A DNA stretch of 64,000 bases from Guillardia theta CCMP2712 (lineage: Eukaryota > Cryptophyceae > Pyrenomonadales > Geminigeraceae), in the NCBI RefSeq assembly GCF_000315625.1, contig NW_005434636.1:1-64000 (forward strand), written 5' to 3'. Position 1 is the stretch's first letter, and every line of letters starts with the position of its first letter. This document shows positions 56,568 to 64,000 of this stretch, in pieces. A program made the position numbers and the translations under genes. A model generated the notes under the pieces. It was not told the origin of the DNA. It ran no database searches and saw only the letters and a program-made list of their open reading frames with translations.

Positions 56568-57186
56568 GATCTTTCTATTTGATTTATACAAACATGCATA
56601 CTCATACACGGCATCGAGCTACTGTCCTGGTCGAGGTGGGCGAGGTTTATCTACCTGACACATGATTGTTTTCTTGATCGCTTCATTGCATTATGCTTCT
56701 CCATCCTGTCTCCCTCCTCCACCTCTGCAAGTTGCCGCTGTGCTATCTGCCCTCCTCCTATCGCATACGATGAGGAGGAGGAGGTGAAGGTACAGACCAT
56801 CCTCTACCCCTCGCCTACATTGTTGCAGCAGCTTTCTTTCCTCTCCCGCCTCCTCTCTTCTCGATCCATCCCTTCCATAAAGGAGGGCAGGGGCCAAGGC
56901 GGGGACACAGCGGGGTGAAGTGAGGGATGGTGGAAGGACCTGGGGAGGAGGGGATGGAAGGGGCAGGGGAGGGCAGGGGAGGGCGAGCAATGCAGGGAAG
57001 GAGGGAGAGGGAGGGAGGCGAGGAGTAGGAGGGGGAGGGAATCAGACGAGGTATGGAAAAGGAAAACTCTCCGCCTCCTTATCTGAGTTTGGGAGAGGGA
57101 AGATTAAGGAGGAGATCGAGCAGCAAACGGCACGATCGAGACCAGTGAATTGGTGAGGAGGCAGATCCAGGTCCAACACAATCTGC
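56568..57186. other. Spacer with purine tract
   Basis: 56900-57030 is G/A-rich (GGGGAGGGCAGGGGAGGG). No gene is supported. Confidence 0.45.
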
Positions 57187-57740
57187 GGTGATCCCTTCTT
57201 CTTCCCTCCCTCCCTCCCTCCCTCCCTCCCTCCCTCCCTCCCTCTGGCCCTGTGAGATCCCCTGTCCGTAATTGTATCCTTCAGTGTTCCAACGGGTTCA
57301 CCTCGCCCTGGTGTTGTTTCTTGTGGAATTTGTCGATTTTATATGTGCGGCGATGCATGCGACCACCTCTCCTCAGAGGTAGAGAAAGGAGGGGTGATTG
57401 GATGGAAAGTCACGGGAGGGGGCCCCGGAGCNNNNNNNNNNNNNNNNNNNNNNNNNNNNNNNNNNNNNNNNNNNNNNNNNNNNNNNNNNNNNNNNNNNNN
57501 NNNNNNNNNNNNNNNNNNNNNNNNNNNNNNNCCCTCCCTCCCTCCCTCCCCCCCTCCCTCTCTCGCTCGCTTTGGTCTTGTGAAATCCTCTGCAGGTAGT
57601 CGCATCCTTCAATGTTTCAACGGGTTCACCTCGCCCTCGTGTCGCATCTTGTGGAACTTGTCGCTTTTTTATATGAGCCGAAATATTCGACCACCCCTCC
57701 TCACACATAGCAAAGAAGGGGTGATAGGAGCAGACAGTAG
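57187..57740. repeat. Tandem duplication led by CCCT arrays, containing a gap
   Basis: A (CCCT)n array at 57203-57243 is followed by ~185 bp that recurs, diverged, after a second (CCCT)n array at 57532-57560. Shared words: CAACGGGTTCACCTCGCCCT, TTTTATATG, CGACCACC, GGGGTGAT. The copies are separated by the run of N. Confidence 0.8.
57432..57531. other. Assembly gap, 100 N
   Basis: One hundred undetermined bases, a conventional gap size, lying just before the second CCCT array. True length is unknown. Confidence 0.99.
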
Positions 57741-57742
57741 CT

Positions 57743-57863
57743 GGAGGGAGCAGGGAGCAGGGAGCAGGGAGCAGGGAGCAGGGAGCAGGGAGCAGGGAGC
57801 AGGGAGCAGGGAGCAGGGAGCAGGGAGCAGGGAGCAGGGAGCAGGGAGCAGGGAGCAGGGAGC
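57743..57863. repeat. GGGAGCA heptanucleotide microsatellite, ~17 units
   Basis: Perfect GGGAGCA units ending GGGAGCTAGG. Because seven is not a multiple of three it cycles all frames (REQGAGS pattern) and is not coding. Confidence 0.96.
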
Positions 57864-58214
57864 TAGGTGAAGTCTTGATCAAGGAAACTGAAGCTCTGCA
57901 GCGAGGATTGCAATCTCCTGCAGCGAGGATCGAAATCTTGACCGCATTCTGAGCAATTATGGACATTCTTTCCTTCATTTAAAATGGGCACACTCCATCC
58001 TTCAGTTATCTCCTCTTCATTTCATTCTAGCCAACAAGCAGCCGGTTTGCTACCTCTCACCCTCCTTCTCTAGCCATTGTGTTGATCTTGATCTGACTTG
58101 TTTGTCCTGCTGTTCCCTTCAGGTTCATTGGTGAAGGAGGCAGCTGCTTCAACTCTGAGAGCACTATATGCTCGACATGATATGAAAGTTTTGCTGCTCT
58201 GACAACTTGGCGCG

Positions 58215-59065
58215 ATGGAGCTCCTAAGGTCGACCTTCGCAGGTTCGTGGCCATGGCGCAGGATCGGTCAGCATGTCTGCCATGACAGGCTCGCAGATCT
58301 GTCCTGCGCTGTTTCAATGATGCCCCGGGTTGTGCGAGATCGCAAGGAGGCAGAGCTTATCATGCACGTGCAGCAGGTGCCTTGACTTGCGAGCAGTCGC
58401 TCAGTATGAACTCGCTCCTTGCAGGGGATTCAGACGCTGGCGATGATCGAGGAGAAGTTGGAGGCGATCTTTGCGCAGAGAAACGTGATGAGCAGGACGT
58501 TGGAGGTTGTGGAGGCATATGACAAGGACCAAGCTCTCACCAGCGTCTCTCCCCTACTCAACAAGACGGCAAGATGATGATTTGTTTCATCAAGACTTTC
58601 TATTCATGACACGTGAAGCAGATTCTTGTCCTTGAGCGCCAATGCCTTTTGCTACTTGAGAAGCATTCTGCCGTGAGGAAAGGAATCAAACTGAGCTCGC
58701 AGGAGATGGAAAAGGTGCTTGATCTTCATCTTTGTCATTTTGAAAGGCAGGGCAGTATGCGTTCTTGAATGAAAGGTTGGCGTTGGAACTGAACTTCTTT
58801 GTTCGATCTGCTGCCGAGGACAAGATGTAAGTTGCATTACCGTGATCTGTGAGATGAGAGTTTGTGAGGTGAGAGAGTGATCTTTTGACATTCACAGCTC
58901 GATAGTTGTCATGTCTTGCTAATGCTACTTGGTTATCTCTCCTCACCTCAATGGGCGCAGGTGCATGTCAATCATTGAGAAGCGGATCTCGCAGACAGTC
59001 CAGCAGTTTGTGCAGTCGGTGGACAACTCTTATGAGAGCGAGGAGGCAACAGGAGGAAGCAAACG
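58215..59065 (+). CDS. Unknown helical protein, 5' exons
   Basis: Not recognised. Five exons join in frame: 58215-58376, 58425-58568, 58622-58714, 58747-58826, 58961-59065 (194 residues). The second intron starts with GCAAGA, a GC-AG type. The sequence is strongly alpha-helical with charged heptads: IQTLAMIEEKLEAIFAQRN, LEVVEAYDKDQALTSVSPLL, ILVLERQCLLLLEKHSAVRK, LALELNFFVRSAAEDK, SIIEKRISQTVQQFVQSVDN. A BAR-like or tethering helical bundle is conceivable but unproven. The N-terminus (MELLRSTFAGSWPWRR) is basic and could be a mitochondrial presequence. Coding probably continues to ~60429 through further exons (PAKRPVDEELDFSSPSPQKKT at 59714-59905; STPMNFEASSGEHDVSG at 60063-60161), but I could not join them. 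Confidence 0.6.
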
Positions 59066-60417
59066 GTGAGGAATGAGTCAAGAGCGAGCGAATTGTTCAG
59101 AAAAAGGAGAGCTGAGCGAGGGGGAGGAAGAGGAGGAAGAAGAAGATGAAAAGAGGGATGAGGTGGTAGTGGTGGTGGGAGGATGGGAAGAGGAGAAGGA
59201 GAAGCAGGAAGCGATGGATGCTGGGGAAGGGAGAATGTTGCTAACGAGGATGGTGGCGAAACAGGAAAGAATGCGGACGCCAAGAGGACGTTTCTCTTCT
59301 CGATGTTTCATCAGCAGGGATGGCAGGAAGTCAAAAGATTGCGCAGGCAACAAGCGTAACTGCCGATGTGAGGAACTTTTATTGCTCGCTAGAAGATGAA
59401 GATTACAGCAGGAGGACGGCAGGGCTGGAGGAGAGAAAGATGCGGCAGCGGAGGAGGAGGGCAACTTTCAAGAGGCCAGCAAACGAACACACCAGCACCG
59501 AGGAGCATCGACTGTACAGCAAGACGCCGTCAGATCAGTTGCTACTGAGGAACATGCTGGTATCACCCTCTACCCCAGATGCGACCCATCCTCCTCCTCT
59601 CCTTCCCTTCCTCCTCTCCTTTCCTTCCTCCTCTCCTGTCCTCCATCCTTCTCATCTGCACTGTTCTGCTCCTGTCCTCCCTTCCTCTCATGCTCATCAT
59701 GAAATGGTGGCAGATGCTCCAGCCAAGAGGCCAGTGGACGAGGAGCTGGATTTCTCATCCCCATCCCCGCAGAAGAAGACGAGGAGCAGCTACGACCTCC
59801 GCACTCCCTCGCACGCTCTCCTCCCCTTCGCTACCCCCCAGTCAAACGTCGGATCCAGTGACTGCTCCTCCGCAAAGAGCAGCTCAATCCACTGCGCCCA
59901 GAAGGTAAACTTAATCGCATTCCTGCCCCTTCCTCCCCCTCCTCCTCGTCCTTGTCGTTCCCTTCGTCTTTGTCTTCCTCTTCGTCTTCTCCTTCCCTTC
60001 TCCCTCCTTCTCGCTGTCATTGTGATCGCAACCTCCTCTTGCGTCCCTGACGCCCTGCAGAGCACAAGCACTCCGATGAACTTCGAGGCCTCCAGCGGCG
60101 AGCATGACGTTTCCGGCAGTGCCTCCAGCAGCTTCCCGAGCCAGGAGATGAGCTGCCCCCAGGTACGCAAGGGAGGATGGAGAGGGAGAGGGAGAGGAGG
60201 AAGTGAAGAAGGTTCACGCACGCGACAGCCCTCATTCTCTCCATGTGCCGAGGAGAAGGTTGAAGAAAACTGCAAGGGGGAGGAGGCAATGGAGCAGTCA
60301 CTGGCAAGGGAGACGAGCGAGCAAGCGGACCATGTGCTGCAAGAGGAACAGGGAAGGGAAGGGAAGGAGGAGGAGCAGGAGCAGGAGGAGGAGGAGGGTT
60401 CCTCTCCGAAGCCTTTC

Positions 60418-62148
60418 TCACAGCTGTAGAGCCCGCAGCTCGAGGAAGACTCTTTCCCATTCTTGCAGGTAGGTGCGGCGATGAAGCTCCGCCAACTTCC
60501 TCACCTGCTCCTTGTGGCGGGAAAAGTCAACAGTTCTCAGCTTGTCAACGAGGTCCTCCCAGCTGGAGAAGAAGATGAGCGAGGCCGCGTGATAGCTGTC
60601 GTACTCGTATGCGAACATGATGGTCTCCTGACTCAACGTGCTCTTGAGCTTCGGGCACCTCCACCTCCCGCTCTGCTCTATCCTAGCTCTGTGCTCCTGT
60701 ACATCCCACTTGGTGTCCCACCAGAAGGCAGGATCGACGCTGAGCTGCAGGAGGAAGTCAGGGGTAGGCACCAGCATCGCCACACCGGCGCCGAGGAGCT
60801 GGTGAAAGGAGGTGGACATGTAGTTCTGAGGGATCCTGACCATGGCCTTGAACCTCGCGGCCTCCTCTGCCCCGTTGTACCTCCCATTGTACACGCGGAA
60901 CCCGTTGGAGCGGAGGAAGGAAGAGACGCCGAAGTTCATCTCGTTGTTCATGAACGCAACGTTTCCTCCCTCCTCCTTGCATGTTCCTCCGACGACTCCC
61001 CGGTCAGGCACCAGCACTGTGTCTTCCACGTTCACCTCGCGCTCCTCCTCGTTGTGCAAGGCGTACACTCCCGGAGGGAGCAGGAAGGCAGTCCCGCCAG
61101 CCCTGAGCTCGCTCTCCTCTCCCTCCTCCTTCCAGGGTCGCTGATTGCCGACGCCAGGAGGATAGATCACTTCAGCATGCGACCAGTCGATGCCGCGCCA
61201 GTGCTGAGCGTACCAGCTCTCGAAGAGGTTGCTTGCTACCAGCCTGACGTTGGGTCGACGTGTCAGCTCCCGCATGAGCTGGTAGAAATCCTCGTCCGGG
61301 AAGTAGGAGGTTGCCATCTCCTCCTGCGCGAGCTGGAAATCGATGTCCTGGTTGGAGAAGTCAAAACGATTACAGACGTAGAGGAGGATGGGCTTTCTCC
61401 AGCGGTCGCCCTCGAGGAAGGGACGGGCCATGGGGGTCGTGTCGGAGACCAGGACCATGTCAAAGGTCTGGAAGAAGATCCGGTATGTCTCCCACACCAG
61501 CTCTGCCCTCCTCCTGTTCACGTTGTAGTTGAGCCCCGAGCTCTCCGAGTCCAAGTTGACGCCGTCGTTGAAGTCAAACGTCTCTAGGTACACGCAGGGG
61601 AAGCGGTGGAAGATGCCGGCGATCTCAGAGGACAAGCCGCTATGGCGGGTGACATGGAGGATGCGGGTGGACATGTTGCTGCCCGCACACCTGATGCTCT
61701 TCTCCTTTTCTCCTCCACAAGATGATACTGTTGGTACTTCCCGCCATGCGCATCGGCTGTCAGAAGTAGAGGAGCGCGGAGATCTTGGAGCAATGCACAC
61801 GCCAACGAGAGTGACGAGCGGGGAGGTGGAGGGGAAAGATGCCTGGCAGAGAGCACGGTCGCCGACAGGCCGGCATGTGCAGAGGGAAGCGAAGGATACC
61901 GACCTGCCATTCTCGAGCTCGTCCTTGGTCAACAGAAAGTAGTCGAGCTGCTGGCAAGTCTTGTAAAACCTTGCCTCCTCCTCCTCCCTCCTCACAGTGA
62001 AGTTGACAAAGACGTAGTCGAGACCCTCTAGCTCACATCGTTGTAGGTGGAGCTCAAGGCCCGAGCTTTTTGCGCCGCAGGTTGGAGGGGACGAGGAGGG
62101 ATTTGTTCCAGGGAGGAGGAAGAGAAAGAGGAGGAGGGCTGGAAGCAT
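60418..62148 (-). CDS. Secreted or ER-luminal glycosyltransferase-like protein
   Basis: Single exon, 576 residues from ATG 62148, chosen because a strong signal sequence follows at once (MLPALLLFLFLLPG); the frame is open 24 codons further upstream. After a Cys-containing N-terminal region come alternating beta-alpha segments of Rossmann type: RILHVTRHSGLSSEIAGIFH, FQTFDMVLVSDTTPMARPFL, KPILLYVCNRFDFS, NVRLVASNLFESWYAQH, AEVIYPPGVGN, VSSFLRSNGFRVYNGRYN, RIPQNYMSTSFHQLLGAGVAMLVPTP and a helical C-terminus. The order of two Rossmann-like halves with a late P/G-rich turn resembles GT-B glycosyltransferases, but I found no diagnostic motif. No C-terminal retention signal (ends RALQL). It ends 12 bp inside the open frame of the opposite-strand gene. 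Confidence 0.6.
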   Translation of the reverse strand: MLPALLLFLFLLPGTNPSSSPPTCGAKSSGLELHLQRCELEGLDYVFVNFTVRREEEEARFYKTCQQLDYFLLTKDELENGRSVSFASLCTCRPVGDRALCQASFPSTSPLVTLVGVCIAPRSPRSSTSDSRCAWREVPTVSSCGGEKEKSIRCAGSNMSTRILHVTRHSGLSSEIAGIFHRFPCVYLETFDFNDGVNLDSESSGLNYNVNRRRAELVWETYRIFFQTFDMVLVSDTTPMARPFLEGDRWRKPILLYVCNRFDFSNQDIDFQLAQEEMATSYFPDEDFYQLMRELTRRPNVRLVASNLFESWYAQHWRGIDWSHAEVIYPPGVGNQRPWKEEGEESELRAGGTAFLLPPGVYALHNEEEREVNVEDTVLVPDRGVVGGTCKEEGGNVAFMNNEMNFGVSSFLRSNGFRVYNGRYNGAEEAARFKAMVRIPQNYMSTSFHQLLGAGVAMLVPTPDFLLQLSVDPAFWWDTKWDVQEHRARIEQSGRWRCPKLKSTLSQETIMFAYEYDSYHAASLIFFSSWEDLVDKLRTVDFSRHKEQVRKLAELHRRTYLQEWERVFLELRALQL

Positions 62149-62590
62149 GCATGAGACAGCAGAGGTCAGAGAAACCTCTGAGGGGGAGGAGGAGGACAAG
62201 CAAGCGCGGGCAGGGGTCACACAGCAAAGAAAGGGGACGCAATGGGAGTAGGGAAAAGGGGGATCAGGAATAAAATGGAAAAATCAAGGAGGATGGGGAG
62301 GGAGGAGAAAGATACAGGGGCAGCATCTGCCGCGAGGTAGCACAAGAGATTGGGGAGGAAGTCCCGGCCTGTGCGATCCTTGATCTTGTACAGGACATGG
62401 CGATACAAGCTTGCATGTTGCGTTAACAGAACCCTGAGCACTCGGCAAACGTTGCGAATGATGGAATAGCAGACATACATTGCATAACAACTTAAACATA
62501 ACAAGGTGAAAAATTAAACATTCAACACATCCTGCGGCGTCTTCACACTGATCGACCGTTCTCCACATACGACCAGGACACGAGCCGGTG
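62149..62590. other. Intergenic spacer
   Basis: Between two minus-strand genes. No ORF with protein-like character; the TAACAAGGTGAAAAATTAAAC region at 62497-62520 is AT-rich and may hold the terminator of the gene upstream. Confidence 0.4.
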
Positions 62591-63604
62591 TCATTCAAGG
62601 AACGACTGGAGCAGATCGGTGCTGTCCCCTCCACCCTTCATCTCGGGCAGGACGATATCATCCTCCTTCAGCGCCTTCGCTTGCAAGCAGACAGGATAGT
62701 TGATAGCACCATCGTCAAGATCCAACGAGTCGTCTTCAAGTCCATCAAGCTCGCTGCACGCATCTGTAGATGAAAACAACTTGCCAAACTGTTCCCTTTC
62801 GCCCTCCCCTTCCGGAAAGCAGAATCTGCCCTGACTCCCGGCTGCTGCTCCTCCTTCGACTTCCTTGTAAGACCCTCCTCCTACCTCCTGCTCCTCCATA
62901 TCTGAGCAGCACGTGGAGGCGACGGTACTTCTGTCCGACATGTCCTGATCCTTCGCAACCACAAGCCCCTCGCTGTCCTCGTCCTCTGAAACTTGCTCCT
63001 CCGTTCCGCTCTCGTCCAAGACGTTCAGTCGATACAGGAAGGGGTTTCCTGCCCCTCCCTTGCCGATCCGATGTATCCTCCTGGAGCTAACCAACCGGCG
63101 AAGCGCCTTGCCTGTCCCAGTGTTATCGCCAATGAAGGAGCGGATGACTTTCTCTGTGACGAGCTCCTGGTGGAGCTTGAAGAAGCTGATGATCCTGTCC
63201 TCTACTCTCTTCAGCCGCATCTCCACCACTGGATCCTTCAACCCCTCTCGCAGTGCTTCAGAGGGAGATCTGACGACCTTGTACAAGAAAGGTTCGCTGG
63301 ACCCTCCCTTTCCCATCCTCTCCACCACAGATAGTGCCATCAAGCGCCTTAGAATCTCTCGCGTGTATCGATTGTCGCCAACAGCTGACAAGATTTGTCG
63401 CTCAGTGACAGGCTGATCCCCGATCGCCCGGAGTATGTCTTCTTGCTTGTTGGATGACTTGTTCTTGGACGAATCTTCCACTGGTAGGAATGGTTTTGGA
63501 TTCTTTGCAACATTCAAATTCTTTGCAACATTCGGATTCTCAGCCACTTGCGACTTGGGCAGTAGCAATCTCTTCTTGTTCAATCTTTGTGGGCGACTAG
63601 GCAT
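62591..63604 (-). CDS. Protein with two winged-helix-like repeats
   Basis: Single exon, 337 residues from ATG 63604 (MPSRPQRLNKKR); a further in-frame ATG 13 codons upstream begins a hydrophobic stretch and is less likely. A basic, repetitive N-terminus (NVAKNLNVAKNPK) leads into two related units of ~60 residues: ILRAIGDQPVTERQILSAVG...REILRRLMALSVVERMGKGG...PFLYKV and IISFFKLHQELVTEKVIRSF...GKALRRLVSSRRIHRIGKGG...PFLYRL. Each has a three-helix pattern, then a RxGKGG turn and a hydrophobic strand, like a winged helix. Such twin units fit the HTH three-helical-bundle proteins of plants and algae, suggesting nucleic-acid binding. The C-terminal half is acidic and disordered. Confidence 0.7.
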   Translation of the reverse strand: MPSRPQRLNKKRLLLPKSQVAENPNVAKNLNVAKNPKPFLPVEDSSKNKSSNKQEDILRAIGDQPVTERQILSAVGDNRYTREILRRLMALSVVERMGKGGSSEPFLYKVVRSPSEALREGLKDPVVEMRLKRVEDRIISFFKLHQELVTEKVIRSFIGDNTGTGKALRRLVSSRRIHRIGKGGAGNPFLYRLNVLDESGTEEQVSEDEDSEGLVVAKDQDMSDRSTVASTCCSDMEEQEVGGGSYKEVEGGAAAGSQGRFCFPEGEGEREQFGKLFSSTDACSELDGLEDDSLDLDDGAINYPVCLQAKALKEDDIVLPEMKGGGDSTDLLQSFLE

Positions 63605-64000
63605 GGCAACTAAGACAATCGGGATCAAACTTGTTGAAACCAATGTCTGCCCATGGACCGATGAAAGACTTGTGGGGAATTACCACTCAAAACCGAAGAT
63701 TGTCTCCAAATCGACCAATGTTCCGTAGGAAACTAAATGGGAAATGTTCCTAGCAAGAAAGTTACTCTCACCAAGAGAACAAAATGGAGATGAAGGTGTG
63801 CAAGGCTACAGAACAAACTGTAGAGGCAGAAGGCCGGAAAGGAGGGTACAGGAAAAGAAGCGACGGTCAAGATAAAGATAGAGAAGTAGAAGGAGCGTAC
63901 ACTCAGATATTCATAACGGGTCAAAGACAATCAAGGAATGACAAGAGACGTAGCAGATGAAAAATCACAATCAGTTGTGCGATTGATTGGTCGTGACGGT
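63605..64000. other. Right window edge, nothing recognised
   Basis: Upstream region of the winged-helix-like gene. Short purine-rich stretches and no supported ORF; an exon of a gene lying beyond the edge cannot be excluded. Confidence 0.4.

Noticed and set aside
59073-59464. Glu-rich plus ORF and Ser-rich minus ORF
   Set aside because: They come from GAGGAAG-type microsatellite sequence, likely intronic in the unknown helical gene.
60463-61587. 374-codon plus-strand ORF
   Set aside because: It is antisense to the secreted glycosyltransferase-like gene, which has a signal peptide and coherent structure in its own frame.
1-64000. tRNA or rRNA genes
   Set aside because: I looked for cloverleaf-type A/B-box pairs and conserved rRNA words and saw none; a covariance-model scan would be decisive.

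Overview
This is a chromosome end of a nuclear eukaryotic genome. It opens with CCCTAAA repeats (TTTAGGG-type telomere), and the genes are split by many short spliceosomal introns (typically 33-60 bp, GT-AG with a few likely GC-AG). Two proteins carry a signal peptide followed by a transit-like stretch whose first residue is Phe (VSS-F and ASS-F), the signature of plastids of red algal secondary origin. With RWP-RK, HCF164-like and fungal-type Zn2Cys6 genes, an intron-rich photosynthetic protist is indicated; a cryptophyte such as Guillardia theta fits best, by inference only. Exon structures below were built by hand from splice signals, reading frame and family motifs; no alignment was run. 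Layout: 0-4 kb telomere, a minisatellite-bearing ORF and a Zn2Cys6/PAS-like regulator (-). 4-6.6 kb gene-poor with a GC-rich island. 6.6-11.5 kb a divergent pair: a secreted SGNH hydrolase (-) and an F-box/Kelch protein (+). 11.5-13.6 kb repeats. 13.6-28 kb a dense gene block: R2R3-MYB (+), HCF164-like thylakoid thioredoxin (-), DnaJ with a C-terminal DnaJ-X-like region (+), fatty-acid-hydroxylase-type di-iron enzyme (-), PCC1 subunit of KEOPS (-) and an ionotropic-glutamate-receptor-like channel (-). 28-38 kb is a rearranged accessory region: a truncated RWP-RK exon fused to a decayed unknown gene, an intronless U-box / pseudokinase-like / armadillo protein with perfect internal triplication, a reverse-transcriptase remnant, and a 1.1 kb-armed inverted duplication with two head-to-head RWP-RK genes, one frameshifted. 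38-49 kb holds a TPR gene (-), a SPRY-like region, an unknown multi-exon gene (+) and a 19-bp minisatellite. 49.5-64 kb holds PCF11 (+), a plastid-targeted unknown protein (-), a broken Crinkler/RHS-like gene, an assembly gap inside a tandem duplication, an unknown helical gene (+), a secreted glycosyltransferase-like protein (-) and a twin winged-helix-like protein (-). Recurrent background elements are five or more GC-rich islands sharing a CACTG/CCGGGCC vocabulary, blocks rich in CTACCC, and long pyrimidine or purine microsatellites. The genes form no operon-like units; neighbouring genes are mostly unrelated housekeeping, signalling and organelle functions, and divergent pairs share short upstream regions.
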